Shown here in pieces: positions 1 through 11,707 of a stretch of 64,000 nucleotides of DNA. The translations under genes and the position numbers were made by a program. Position 1 is the stretch's first letter. Each line of letters starts with the position of its first letter. Origin of the DNA: Lactarius indigo (Eukaryota; Basidiomycota; Agaricomycetes; Russulales; Russulaceae); contig JAFKAC010000147.1 of the NCBI GenBank assembly GCA_025766275.1, positions 50,699-114,698 of the forward strand. The letters are read 5' to 3'. Below the pieces are notes generated by a model, which was given only the letters and a program-made list of their open reading frames with translations, was not told the DNA's origin and ran no database searches.

Positions 1-1692
1 GACGGGCAAAGCCAGGAAGAAAGCGAAGGGCGAGAGCCGAATCAGACCGAAACCAGTGGAGCAGCAATACAAGATCTCCTTATCGAACGAGCTGAGTCCA
101 CCCATATCACCGAGCCAGAACCAATTCATATCCGATCGCCAGCTATCATGGCAATGTTAACACAAGCAATAGAGGAAGTCGCGTTGGAAGAAGCACGCGC
201 AGTACAGGAAGAAGCAAGGGATATCCTCATGCCCATTAACCCAGAAACCGGCGTACGAATGACCGCCAACAACGCTGCCATTTTTCGAGCCATAGGATCC
301 GATCGAGGAGACCCCCCGTCGGAGCGGCAACCTGCGCTAGAACTCCCCCCAGGCGTAGGAGGACCCAGCGGAGATCCGCCGCCACCACCAAGTGGAGGTG
401 TTCCATTTGACCTACGAAGGACGGAACCACCAAGAGGACCACCCGCCGGACCACCCGGAGGAGGGGGAGGCGGTGGTGGGGGAGGAGGTGGCAGAGACGC
501 CAGAGGAGGAGGAACTCATAATGAGAAATTAACCGGCGAGCCACCTTCCATCTTCAACGGAGACAGACTCAAAGTAGATCAATTCCTAACACAGTGGCAC
601 GTTTACTGGGGGATGAACTTGGACGCCCCCATCATGCGCAACGATTACAGAAGATGTCTTCTGTTTCTCTCCTACATCAAAGGCGGAGCAGTCAGCGAAT
701 GGGTTCTATCCTTCCTGAACTGGCTCAACAGGCAGATACAACAAGGGATCAGCCCCTACACCCGTGACCTGTGGGACGCGGTGGCCGATGGCTTCAGCCA
801 GCGGTTCGAGAACACATTAGAACACGAGCAAGCCCAAGCGATATTGAGAAAAGGGTTCAAAATGGCGGGGGAAGACATTGACAAGTACGTCAATGACTTT
901 GAACAGCTTGCGCGGAAAGCTCATTACCACCTCAATGAACCCCAAACCATCGACCTCTTCACGTCAGGTTTGCCAAAGGACCTATTCAAGAACGCGTTCC
1001 AGTTCGACGAACCAACCACATTCGACGAGTGGAAGAGAGCCGTACTCAAGCGGCAAAAGAATTATATCCACCTTAAAGCCAGGCTCAACGAATATAAGAG
1101 CACCCCGACACAACCAAAGAAACAGAGCGGAAATGCGGGATGGACGCTCCTGCAGAACCTGCCACACACAAACCCCTGGGCCATGGATACATCAGCAGAC
1201 CGCACAAAGGTGCGACTGGCAGGGTCCGAAGACATCGACTTCAACAAGTTGCCTCATCACGACTGGCCAGCGCCACCCTTCCCACCACGAGGAGGGCCCG
1301 GAGCAAGAGGACGAGGAAGGGGAGGTTCCCGAAGAGACTTAAGGAACGTCCTTTGCTATAACTGTCACGCTCCGGGACACCTCTCACGAAACTGTCCACA
1401 CCCAAGGAATCAAGGACAATGGTCCAACGCCCCCTCCAGTAGCAGAATGACTGAAACCTCATGGCCATATCAATGGCCCGGATCCCCAGGCCCTGTATCC
1501 CAATATGAACCGTCGTTGCCTGGATACGCAACGCCAGCACCGAGCGCGACACCTGCACCACAAATCAACGTGGCAAAAACAGCGGGAGAACAAGCAAAAG
1601 AATGGCTAACGCAGCTGGCCAACAGCACAGACGAGGTGAAAGACCTCATACTTCAGGATTTGTGGGGAAAGGAGGGTTTTTGGGACACCTGA
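1..1692 (+). CDS. gag: Gag of element A1 (N-terminally partial)
   Basis: The frame is open from the window edge; the first AUG is at 148 and gives 514 aa, the same length as A2 Gag from its first AUG. From that AUG: an acidic/Pro-rich segment, a poly-Gly tract near residues 108-120, a retrotransposon Gag core (roughly residues 150-300), and a CCHC zinc knuckle (CYNCHAPGHLSRNC) from residue 403. Nucleotides 1-147 are in frame with gag, contain no ATG, and match the A2 extension with about 18 silent against 4 replacing codon differences, so they appear to be translated from a non-AUG start further upstream. The ORF ends in TGA just past a -1 frameshift site. Confidence 0.9.
   Translation, partial: DGQSQEESEGREPNQTETSGAAIQDLLIERAESTHITEPEPIHIRSPAIMAMLTQAIEEVALEEARAVQEEARDILMPINPETGVRMTANNAAIFRAIGSDRGDPPSERQPALELPPGVGGPSGDPPPPPSGGVPFDLRRTEPPRGPPAGPPGGGGGGGGGGGGRDARGGGTHNEKLTGEPPSIFNGDRLKVDQFLTQWHVYWGMNLDAPIMRNDYRRCLLFLSYIKGGAVSEWVLSFLNWLNRQIQQGISPYTRDLWDAVADGFSQRFENTLEHEQAQAILRKGFKMAGEDIDKYVNDFEQLARKAHYHLNEPQTIDLFTSGLPKDLFKNAFQFDEPTTFDEWKRAVLKRQKNYIHLKARLNEYKSTPTQPKKQSGNAGWTLLQNLPHTNPWAMDTSADRTKVRLAGSEDIDFNKLPHHDWPAPPFPPRGGPGARGRGRGGSRRDLRNVLCYNCHAPGHLSRNCPHPRNQGQWSNAPSSSRMTETSWPYQWPGSPGPVSQYEPSLPGYATPAPSATPAPQINVAKTAGEQAKEWLTQLANSTDEVKDLILQDLWGKEGFWDT
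1674..1680 (+). promoter_or_regulatory. Putative -1 ribosomal frameshift site, gag to pol (A1)
   Basis: GGGTTTT read as G GGT TTT in the gag frame fits the X XXY YYZ slippery pattern. Slipping back one base joins Gag to the open pol frame, which runs through the gag stop at 1690-1692. The same heptamer sits at the same place in A2. Confidence 0.7.
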
Positions 1693-3013
1693 ACCCGTCA
1701 GTCTGGGTGAGGGCTCTTCAATGTAATTCTGTAATTGTGACAACGCGCTATCGATCTATGCGAATCCCAGTGACCGTCCGAACGAATTACCAAACGACTG
1801 AAACAAAAGCGTTAGTTGACTCGGGAGCAACTGACAACTTTATCCGACCAAGTCTGGCTACCCAGGCTGGCATCCCGGTACAGCTACTAGAAACACCTCG
1901 CAAGATATGGAACATAGACAATACAGAAAACAAAGCTGGGTTAATCACTCATTACGTTAACCTAGAAGTGAAAACGCAAGGACAGGTGAAACAAATGACC
2001 TTCCTGGTCACGGACCTTGGAAGCGAAGACATGGTGCTAGGCTATCCATGGCTAAGCGCCTTCGAGCCGACCATTAGCTGGGCTACGGCAACCATACACC
2101 CCAACATGTACCCGGTAGTACTGGCCACTACCGAGGAGTTGCTTACGCTACCTACCATTCGTGCACTAATCACCGCGGAGAAAGACGAAATCCTCCGAGA
2201 CCTGGAGGAAGAGACTTTTGCCAGGGCCACCACCTCGACGGAATTGGCTATACAGGTGAAGCAACAACAGACAGCAGCTGTACTTCCTCCGGAGTACGCA
2301 ATGTTCAGCATGCTATTCAACGAGCAAGCCTCGCATCGCTTCCCCCCGGCAAGGCCGTGGGACCACGCGATAGACTTCAAACCGTCCACGCCGGCCGCAA
2401 TAGACTGCAAAATATATCCGATGACGCAGAAGGAGGAAGGGGAACTCAGGGAGTTCCTTGACGAAAAGTTAAAACAAGGCTATTTGCGTCCTTCCATCTC
2501 CCCGTACGCTTCCTCCTTTTTCTTCATTAAAAAGAAGGACGGAAAGCTACGCCCTGTCCAGGACTATAGGGTCATCAACTCTCACACCATTCGCAACCAA
2601 TACCCGCTGCCGCTCATCCAAGACCTTATCCTCGATCTCAGTAACACCCACATTTACACGAAGCTGGACATCCGGTGGGGTTATAACAACATTCGAATCC
2701 GCGACGGTGATCAGGAAAAAGTGGCGTTCAAGACCAAGTTTGGCCTGTTTGAGCCCACGGTCATGTTCTTTGGCCTCACCAACTCCCCCACGACCTTTCA
2801 AGCCATGATGAATCACATCTACCGAGAAACGATCGCAAAACACGAACGACAGGGCACCACAATACGTGTTTACATGGACGACATTGGCATTGCCACTCAC
2901 TTTGACCATGATCTAGCAGCCCATGTCGCGGCAGTGCGTGATGTTTTGCGCGTCGCGCACGAGCATGATCTCTATTTCAAACTTGAGAAGTGCCTATTCC
3001 ATCAGCCGCGTAT

Positions 3014-3033
3014 GGATTACCTGGGGGTAATCC
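3014..3033 (+). other. Perfect 8-bp hairpin inside the reverse transcriptase coding region
   Basis: GGATTACC and GGTAATCC flank the loop TGGG. The hairpin is identical in A2 at 21363-21382 although silent positions around it differ between the copies. It may be an RNA element or only a codon constraint. Confidence 0.4.
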
Positions 3034-5219
3034 TTGAGAGGGGGGTGACACGAATGGACCCCGTAAAAATCCAAGGAATCAAAGATTGGCCAACACCAAC
3101 GAAAGTCAAAGACGTCAGATCCTTTCTTGGATTTTGCAATTTTTACTGACCTTTCATACGCGGCTTTGCAACTCACGCCAAACCACTCACCAAATTGATG
3201 CGGAAAGACGAAGAATGGCGGTGGACAGAAGAGGAAGATAAGGCATTTAACAAACTGAAAGGCCTTGTCACGGAGGAACCAGTGCTGGCACATCCGGTGC
3301 TTCAAGACCCGTTCGAACTAGAGGTCGATGCCTCAGGATACGCGGTGGAAGCCGTATTACTACAAAAGAAAGCTGACGGAAAGCGACATCCCATAGGCTA
3401 CTACTCAGCCATGTTATCCGAGGTGGAACGAAATTACGACATTTACGATCTGGAGCTACTCGCAATAGTCAAAGCCCTGCGAAATTGGAGGCCACTGCTC
3501 GCAGGAGCCCCGCACAAAATCAAGATCTACTCAGATCACTTAAACCTGCAGTACTGGAAGTTGCTGCAAAAGATTAGCAGACGAGTAGCCAGGGAAGTAC
3601 TCGAGCTTTCCAAATATGACTTTGAAATTCACCACATCAAAGGAAAGAATAACGGAAGAGCCGACGTGCTATCACGACGACCCGACTACAATCAAGGAGC
3701 AGAAGATAACAGTGAAGTCGTGGTGTTACCACCAGAAGTCTTCGTCTGAGCCCTCAATACAGCACGGACGCTCACTCTCAGTCCAAACCTGGTGCAACCA
3801 CGACATCAGCAAGACGAAGAGGTGATCAAGGTATGGGTAGACCCCTATCAGCTGAAGAAAATACAAGGAGAATGGTATAAGGACGGAAGGTTCGTAATAA
3901 CGGGACCAGCATCGACACACCAAGTACTGATCCACGATCACCATGATCTGCCGGCACACGGACACCTGGGAATCGCAAGAACGCAGCGAATTCTGGAAAG
4001 GCATTACTGGTGGCCGCGACTTCGAAGAGACGTGTACAAGTATGTTCAAGGATGCGCCAAATGCCAACGGAACAAGGTCAACATGCGCCCTATACGAGCA
4101 GCGTTACACCCCATCACGCTGATACTCGACGCCACTCCCTTTCAAACCGTGGCAGTCGACTTCATTACCAAATTGCCGGAATCAAAAGGGTACGACAGCA
4201 TCCTCACCGTAACGGATCACGATTGCAACAAGGCCTCGGTATTCATACCATGCAGAGAAGAGATAACAGCGGAAGAAACCGCGGCGTTGTACGTGAACCA
4301 CATCTTTAAAAGATTCGGGCTGCTGCGCAAAATCATTAGCAACCGGGATCTGCGATTCGCATCCAAGTTCACAAGGGAAGTGTGCCGAATTCTAGAAGTC
4401 CAACAAAATATCTCAACGGCTTACCACCCACGTACGGACGGACAGTCGGAAAGGACTAATCAATGGTTGGAGCAGTACCTGCGTTTCTGGGTGAACGAGT
4501 GACAGAACAATTGGACCACCTATCTGCCAATCGCAGAATTCGCACACAACAACTGGCCCCACGAACATACGAAACAATCGCCATTCCAGCTTCTGATGGG
4601 ATACGACCTGCGAGCGGATTGGACGGATAAGCCTTCCCCTATTCCCCAGGTGACCACGCGACTGACGCAGCTAAAGGAGGCAAGAGATAACACCCAAAGG
4701 CTCATGAAGAAGGCACAAGAAGCATGGGTGCGCAACAAAGATACGCCCAAGTTTCGCGTCAACGACCTCGTGTGGCTGGAAGGAAAGCACCTCCGGACCA
4801 ATCAACCAACGGCAAAATTAGCAGCGCAACGCCACGGGCCTTTTAAAGTAACTCAGGTGATGTCGCCCTACAACTATCGATTGGAACTTCCCACGCAGTG
4901 GAGCATACACCCAGTGTTCCACATCGATCTTCTCACACCGTATAAACAAACTCCCTTACACGGCGAAAATTTCACGTGACCGCCGCCCGAACTAATCGAT
5001 GGAGAAGAAGAGTACGAAGTCGAGGCCATTCTGGACTCTCAGCACTTCGGCAGAGGGAGACGCCTGCAATACCTCGTGAAATGGAAGGGCTACCCAGACT
5101 CGGAGAACCAGTGGGTTGACAAGAATGACGTCTTCGCACCAGAAGCACTCCATCTATATCAGGATGTACAGATGCGCACACGAAGGGTTAAAACGAGCAG
5201 TGTACAGGTCAAAGGAAGT

Positions 5220-5698
5220 CATCCCCTCTACCTTCGCTCCCTCAGAACTCATATGCCTACTTCCCCTCTCCGACATGTCACACAAGCGATGCTCCTCGAC
5301 TCCCTCGCAGAAGATGCCCAGGCTCTCATCGCCGAAGACAACGAGACTGAGGTTCCCAACACCCAAATCACCCCGTACACTCCTATCGGCCAGCCAGAGG
5401 GCCGCATCACCACACAAGAGTGGGCGAACGTGCTCGCCCGTTTCCCAGACCCCACGCAACAGCCCGACGACGAATCCACCGTCGTCCATGTCTTCTGAGA
5501 CAGCAATGGTGAGCGAGAACCCATTGCCAACATTCCGCCAAGCGACAACCTCATCAGCGTTCGCAGAATTTTCCCGCGCAACGATGAGCACTCAAGTGCT
5601 CCTGGAGTACGAGTTGGAGGGGTGGAGGAGAGTAGCAGTGGAGTGGCAGAGGGAGCAGCTCGACTCAGCCGCGGCCCGACTGAGAGAGATGCGCGAGC
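5220..5698 (+). pseudogene. 5' half of the A1 accessory coding region (interrupted by element B)
   Basis: Follows the chromodomain in the same frame; starts near [13 protein letters not shown] and matches A2 from 23600. The pol frame stops at TGA 5496. From about 5580 the better conserved frame is +1 relative to pol and encodes a charged helical segment ([13 protein letters not shown], then [14 protein letters not shown]). The sequence is cut at 5698 by the insertion of B and resumes at 15516. No known domain recognised. Confidence 0.6.
5694..5698 (+). repeat. Target-site duplication CGAGC, left of element B
   Basis: CGAGC directly precedes TGTGATG of element B and is repeated at 15516-15520 after its end. 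Confidence 0.95.
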
Positions 5699-6384
5699 TG
5701 TGATGACTCACTGTCACTCGACAGGGGGTCACGACGTAGGCAGAGACTGGGGGCTGAGAGGGTGTGGAGAAGAGGTGCTCGACGACAGAAGAACGCAAGA
5801 TTCGCTCTTGGCTCAGTAGAGAGGTAGTGGCGCGCGATGAGCGGGGCACTCGAGGAGCTGTGAGGCAAGAGGGAGGATGTCACAAGTGGACAGTCTGAGG
5901 GACTGTCCGTAGAATTGCACCAGCTTATATACTACAGGGGGTGGTCTGTGCGTAGGTTTAGGGCAGGCTTAGGGCCCGTCCACGGGTGCTGCGCAGTACT
6001 GCGCATTGGAACATTCTAGAGACATCTAACAATAGAGTCCAATCAGAAGGGGTTTAAACATAGAACGACTGCGCCGCAGTCAATGGCACAATCTTGCGTC
6101 AAGATGGCGTGATTCCGCAGTCAATGCGGGAATCCCCGAGGGATGGTGACTTGGTTGATTATCTTCGTTGATTGATCAACAATCAACCGTTGATAAGAAC
6201 GCGTGTACACAACACGTGGCTTGAGAGACGTGACTGATCACGTGACAGATCACGTGATCGTTTGAGAACAGAATTCAAACTCCGATTCGGAATTCCCCTT
6301 TAGGAAGGTGATTACATAAGACCGGGCCGACGCGGACCGGTCCTAAGCGCCCTTGAGTCACGACCGAGTTATAGGTTCATGACA
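5699..6384 (-). repeat. 3' LTR of element B (686 bp)
   Basis: Starts TGTGATGACT and ends GGTTCATGACA on the plus strand. It matches 14830-15515 except for C against T near 5731/14862 and A against G near 6379/15510; both are CpG-type transitions. In element orientation this is the downstream LTR because pol ends next to it. Confidence 0.95.
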
Positions 6385-6401
6385 GTATCCCCTTTTTAAC
6401 G
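6385..6401 (-). other. Polypurine tract of element B
   Basis: On the minus strand AAAAAGGGGATAC lies directly before the 3' LTR, the expected plus-strand primer position. Confidence 0.7.
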
Positions 6402-9400
6402 CCGTGCTATTCCACGAGCACTAACGGTCTTTGGTCGAGGGGCGCTGGGGTTGGCCTTGTGAAATTGACTAACAAGGTCTTGCGCATGGGTCATTTGGGA
6501 GGAGGGGAGCCAGGAGTTTTCGGAGTCAGGGTACCCCTTCCACTTGATCAAATAAAGTATGCCCTTCTTGTTAGGCGATACCTTGGATTGCAGGACCCTT
6601 TCGACTTCATAATGTTCGTCTTCCCCTTGGATGATTTCAGGGGGTGGTCGGGTGAAGTTGGGGCCATGCGTGGTGTTTTCTTTGTACGGAGAGATCAAGG
6701 AATTGTGGAAGACTGGGTGAATGCGCCATGTCTTGGGGAGTTGGAGCTTGCAATTAACTCCCCAGGAAGATAGGACTTTAAAAGGACCATGGCGGCGGGG
6801 GGCGAGTTTAGCTTTGGGGTGGGTAGTGTGGATATTAGTCCCTTCCAGCCAGACTAGATCGCCTTCACTGAACTTGTGAGCGGTTGGGGTTGACTTGGAG
6901 TTTCTCATTACTTCCGCAGCAACTTTGAGGGCTGCAGTTACTTCGGAGCGGATTCGGTTCAGTGCATCTAGTCTTTCTTCGGCTGCAGGTATCTTGCTAT
7001 TGAAGTGGATGGGGGGAATGAACTCCGGATTATACCCATACCACACTTCAAATGGTGACTTGTGGGTTGCACTATGCTGACGTGCATTATGTGCGAATTC
7101 CATGAACGGGATTAGGTCTACCCAGTTGTCTTGTTGAAAATTACAGAAGACTCGGAGGTACTGTTCAAGTTCTTGGTTTACGCGTTCGGTTTCTCCATCT
7201 GTTTGCGGATGGAAAGCCGTGGACAGGGTAGATTTGACTCCTAATTTATTCCAGATTTCTTGCATTACTTTCGATGCAAATTGAGGGCCTCTGTCGGAAA
7301 TAACTTGTCGGGGTAGGCCGGTACGTCTCCAGACGTTTTCCAGGTAAAGTCGAGCAGTTTCGTCTGCAGTGATGGTTTTGTTACAGGGGGAAATAACTAT
7401 AGCTTTGCTGAGGCGGTCAACCACTACAAATAGGGAATCGTAGTTGTGGGATAGGGGAAGGTCGGTGATGAAGTCCATTGTGATGGTTCCCCATATTTCT
7501 TCAGGTATTGCATTTGGTTGTAGGGGTACTTGGGTACGTGGTTTGATTTTAGTGGCTTGGCATGTGGCGCAACCATCAACGTAGGTTTTAACGAAGGTTG
7601 ATATTCCTGGCCACCAGAAGTCTCGGGATATTAACTCATAGGTCTTCCAACGTCCTGGATGTCCTGTGGCGATGTGGTCGTGGTATGTTTTAACGATGTC
7701 TCTTCGTAGGTTGTCATCTTTCGGAACGTAGACTTGTCCTTTGAACAAGATAATGCCGTCCTCTAAGTTCCACTCTTCTAGGCCTTTAGCTAGGGATCGG
7801 GGGCCATTCTTCAGAAGAGATTCTAGGGCCATGCTGACTTCCTTGTCGTAGGTCTGGGTGTTTTTGATACGTTGTCGGAGGGTGGTATCTCCTTGGATGG
7901 TGACTGCAGTTCGTTGTACTGCGTTGATGGAAAAATATTTGGTATCCAGGAGTACTCGCTTTTCATCTTCATCCGCTATCCCCTTTTTATGATCTGGACG
8001 CCGAGACAGGGCATCAGACTTATTTTGTGTGCCAGGTTTGTGGATGATGATGAACTGGAAACGAGAGAGGAACAAGGCCCACCGGGCCTGTCGGCGGGAA
8101 AGCTTCTGCTTAGTGGTAAAATAGACAAGGTTGCCATGGTCAGACCAGATTTCAGTAACGTCATCCCGTCCTTCCAGGTAGTGGCGGAAAGCATGCAAGG
8201 CATGGATGATGGCGAGAAGTTCCTTGTCGCAGATTTCGTAGTGGCGTTCAGCAGGAAGGAGGGATTTGGAAAGGAAGGCGACGGGGTGCCAGCGTTGCAA
8301 GGCATCCGGTTGTTCAAGAATAGCGCCAGTAGCAAAATCACTCGCATCAGTGATGAGGCGGAAGGGTTTAGAATGGTCAGGCAGGGCAAGGACAGGAGCC
8401 TTGGTGAAGCATTCGATCAGGGTGCGGAAAGCGTTTTCCGCCGCAGTACCCCAAGAAAAGGGGACGTCTTTCTTGGTTAGGTCAAACAATGGACGGGCGA
8501 TCGTGGAGTAGTCTTTAATGAAGCGTCGATAGAAGTTGCAAAAGCCTAGAAAGGCTTGTACCTGTTTGACAGTGCGCGGAGTGGGCCATTGAGTAATTCC
8601 TGCAACCTTTGCAGGATCCATAGAGACTTGGCCATCGGAAATGACGATTCCGAGGTATTCGACCGAGGTTTGTGCAAATGTACATTTTTCAGGTTTCAGG
8701 TAGAGGTCGTGGCGTTCCAGTCGTTGAAGCACGTCGTGTGTCAACACTGTGAGTGAGGAGATATCTTCTGTGAAGATCAAGATGTCATCGAGGTAGACTA
8801 CTACGTGTCCACCGTCAATCAAGGGCTCGAAGATTTGGTTCATGAATGTTTGGAAAGTGGCAGGGGCATTGCAGAGGCCAAAAGTCATTACAGTTGGCTC
8901 GAAGAGTCCTAAGGATGTTTTGAAGGCTGCCTTGTATTCATCGCCTTCACGGATGCGGATATTGTTGTATCCCCAACGAATGTCTAACTTGGTAAAGTAG
9001 CGCGCGCCATGGAGTTTGTCGATAAGTTCAGGGATAAGGGGAAGAGGGGCTGCGTTCTTAATGGTTATGTCATTGAGGGCGCGGTAGTCTTGCACAGGTC
9101 GGAGTTTGCCATCCTTTTTGTCGACAAAGAAGAAGGGGGAGGCCATGGGTGACTTAGATGGTCGAATGTAACCTTTCTTTAGGTGTTCAGAGATGTATTC
9201 CTTGAGGGCATCGGATTCCTTTGGCGTAAGTCGATAAATGCCACAATTCTTCATAGTGGTTCCTGGTTTGAGATCAATTGCGTGATCCCAGGGCTGATGT
9301 TCGGGTAGTCGGTGGGACGCGGTTTCACTGAATACTTTGGTGTATCGTTGGAAATGACTCGGAATGTGGTCGGTGGAAGGCTTGGGCGCAGTTCGTGCTG

Positions 9401-10162
9401 CTATCTTGGTGCTTGTAGTTACTTTGGATCGGATGGCAAGGTGGTCGTATTTGCTGAAACTGTGAATCCACAGCCAGGGTTCGCAGGCATCTTGGATGAA
9501 GGTAGGTTCCAAAGGTTCAACGTCGTTGTTCACAGGGAGGCAGGTTTCTTGGTCAGGGTCGAGTTCCAGGATGTTAATCGTTGTATGTCGCGTTTGTGGT
9601 TTTTTCGAAGAGACGACAACTGCTGAGGAGGACAGGGTGCAGGTTTTCGGACATCGGGTGAAGGCTATCTTTGGTTGATGCCAATCGATTTCAGGATTAT
9701 GCGCTTGGAGCCAATCTGTTCCCAAGATTATATCGTGCTCCCCTAGGGTAGTTGCATAGAGTTCCACAGTTTCGTCGTGGTAGTTGTCGTCGGAAGTTCT
9801 GATCCGTAGTCTCTGGATCGTGGTATACCTAACAGATCCCGTCTTGTTGGGAGACCCATCCACGTTTCTAACTGGTAAGGGTTTAATTAGTGTCCTCATT
9901 GTTAGGTTGTTTGCACGCGCAAACCCATCATCCACGATGATGCCCTCCGCGCCACTGTCCAACAGGGCACGGGCACTGATTTCTTTGCCAGACTTCTTTC
10001 CTACTAGTGTAACTCTGAGAACAATTGAAGGAGCTCTCCTATTCCGAATTGTTTCTGCAGGTACATGCTCGGCTCCGAGCGTCTCTAGTAGGGAAAGGCC
10101 GTGTACAACGCTACTGGCACGAATACTTCCAATCGACAGTGCTACGATGGAAGAGCCTAAAA
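6396..10162 (-). CDS. pol: Pol polyprotein of element B (intact)
   Basis: The frame opens at the gag stop (about 10162) and runs uninterrupted to 6396, about 1250 codons; the segment from LLDSGAEG on is 1188 aa. Domains in order: aspartic protease (DSGAEG), RT with YLDD, RNase H, integrase zinc domain (HHCC) and DDE core, GPF/Y-type C-terminal domain, and a C-terminal chromodomain ([15 protein letters not shown]). At the site where A1 and A2 have TGA this element has an Arg codon (NFTRPPP). There is no AUG at the start of the pol frame, so it is expected as a Gag-Pol fusion by -1 frameshift at the gag stop. Confidence 0.95.
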
Positions 10163-10166
10163 ATCC
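10157..10166 (-). promoter_or_regulatory. Putative -1 frameshift at the gag stop, element B
   Basis: Minus strand GGATTTTTAG: the gag frame reads GAT TTT TAG, and the pol frame has a TGA just upstream and is open from GGA TTT TTA. The switch must therefore occur within these bases. The five-T run allows the Phe tRNA to re-pair on TTT one base back next to the stop. This is not a canonical X XXY YYZ heptamer. Confidence 0.55.
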
Positions 10167-11707
10167 TCATTAATAGGCACCGAACGCGGGCGTGCGTCCG
10201 GGTCAAAAGGGAGTATCTCTCGATATATCGCTCCAATGTTTGCTGGGTGGTCAGCAGGTTCTTCCTCCTGACTTGGTTCATCAACAAAGGCGCCGCGCGC
10301 CCTAGCGTTGTTGTTGGATTGGCCTCCTTTGGCCTTCATGGCTGCCGTCTTGGCGTGACATTCTTTAAGTACGTGGCCTGGCTTGCCACAGTATAGGCAG
10401 AGTTTATTCTTGAAGCGATACTCTCGCTCTTCCTTGGTAAGTTTGTTCCTTGGTTTGGTAGTACGAGATGAGGAAGCGTTGACATTAACGCTATCGTCCT
10501 CTGCTAGGACGGCTCGTCCTGTGGTGGGCTTATGGGTCTTGTTAAACTGGTTAATTGCGTGACCAGCGTAGACTCGATAGACGCGGTCAAACTCCCTCGC
10601 TTTCTCTACGAGGTCATCGAAGGTCGTGGGTAAGGGGGATACGCCGAGCAACTTCATGTTCAAGGCGGTTGGAATAGCTTGTCGGAAAGCATACATCTTT
10701 GTTTGCTCATTTGCGCCACTTCGTTGGGCATGGGTGGACCATTCTTGGAACCATTCGTTGAACGGACGAGTGCCCATTTTCATGGCATACATCTTGTTTG
10801 TGGCTTCCATAGCCGTATGAGCGGGGACGAAGTGTTTGTTAAAGTCAGATTTGAACGTTGCCCACGTTCCGAAGGAAACGGCGGCTCCGCCGGTCGGGTT
10901 TAAGGCTTTCTTTTGCCTATCCTGGGCCCACTCGCCCGCAGAGGTGCCCACCTTAAAGTAGGTAAGGGCCGTGGAAATCTTCTTATCATCGGTGTCGAAG
11001 ATAGAACTGTTCAGGTGAAAATAATTTGCCAAATTATTCCAGAAAGCTTCTGCTTTATCAGGCTTTCCGTCGAAGGGTTCGGGTGCTGCTCCTAGGATTT
11101 TTGCGGGAGCAGGGGCTGCCATTGCAGTGGGTACAGGGGGAACGGATAAGGGGGGTACTGAGGAAGAGGTTTGAACAGTTAGGGGTGGTGACGGGAGTTG
11201 CTGTGGTGGAACTGGTGCAGGGAGACGGCTAGGGCCGGAGGTACTAGGGGAAATCTGGGGTGTCGAGGGTCGGGAGGTTACTTGGGAGAGTAGACCGGAG
11301 AGTTTCTTGGCAGTAGTATCTAGGATTTGCGACACTTCCTCTGTATCGCTTGTCGAATCGTCGGATTCACTAGGTGTGTTGAAGCGGACTGGTTTGTTGT
11401 TTAGGTAGACCCACTGTTCGTTTACAAAGTTCCAGCGGACGTTTTTTCCCTTGAAAGTGGCGTGGAGGGTGATGTAGTTTAAGTTCTCAACTTTGTCGAT
11501 ACCCGGGAAGGCTTCTTTGAGGTCTTGAAAGACAATTTGGTGTTGGGTGGCGACAATCGTCCACGGGTGTTTCCCGGTAGGGCTGGAGATGTCGTCTTCT
11601 TTCCACTTGGCGTAATAAAGGTTGTCGGTGAGAGAAAAATAGGGGTCGAAGAAGTATACTGGGACGTTGGCTTTTTCTTCTGGTGTGAGAGGTCGTTGTG
11701 TATTCAT
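10157..11707 (-). CDS. gag: Gag of element B
   Basis: 516 aa from ATG at 11707, which is the first AUG downstream of the predicted mRNA 5' end region apart from one LTR polymorphism. An N-terminal aromatic-rich segment (about residues 20-110) is followed by a Ser/Pro-rich linker, a Gag core (about 205-400), and a CCHC knuckle (CLYCGKPGHVLKEC) near residue 440. The ATG overlaps the stop of ORF3 as ATGA, so translation may be coupled to termination of ORF3 as well as reached by scanning. A 5-bp hairpin (TCACC/GGTGA) lies directly before the ATG. Confidence 0.9.
   Translation of the reverse strand: MNTQRPLTPEEKANVPVYFFDPYFSLTDNLYYAKWKEDDISSPTGKHPWTIVATQHQIVFQDLKEAFPGIDKVENLNYITLHATFKGKNVRWNFVNEQWVYLNNKPVRFNTPSESDDSTSDTEEVSQILDTTAKKLSGLLSQVTSRPSTPQISPSTSGPSRLPAPVPPQQLPSPPLTVQTSSSVPPLSVPPVPTAMAAPAPAKILGAAPEPFDGKPDKAEAFWNNLANYFHLNSSIFDTDDKKISTALTYFKVGTSAGEWAQDRQKKALNPTGGAAVSFGTWATFKSDFNKHFVPAHTAMEATNKMYAMKMGTRPFNEWFQEWSTHAQRSGANEQTKMYAFRQAIPTALNMKLLGVSPLPTTFDDLVEKAREFDRVYRVYAGHAINQFNKTHKPTTGRAVLAEDDSVNVNASSSRTTKPRNKLTKEEREYRFKNKLCLYCGKPGHVLKECHAKTAAMKAKGGQSNNNARARGAFVDEPSQEEEPADHPANIGAIYREILPFDPDARPRSVPINEDF

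Larger units (their letters stand above)
1674..5498 (+). pseudogene. pol: Pol of element A1, broken by TGA codons
   Basis: Protease active site DSGATDNF (about 1820), reverse transcriptase with YMDD (about 2871), RNase H (about 3320-3690), integrase zinc domain (HH...CAKC) and DDE core (about 3930-4500), C-terminal integrase domain, and a chromodomain (about 5010-5160). In-frame TGA codons lie at 3147, 3747, 4500, 4977 and 5496. At 3147 and 4500 A2 has CGA, at 3747 and 5496 A2 has AGA, and at 4977 A2 also has TGA. The integrase also reads ISNRDL where A2 reads ISDRDP. The pattern fits CGA to TGA decay of a methylated element. Confidence 0.9.

Noticed and set aside
236..544. 102-codon minus-strand frame opposite gag
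   Set aside because: Antisense shadow of the Pro/Gly-rich gag segment; no motif and not kept in A2 as a comparable protein.
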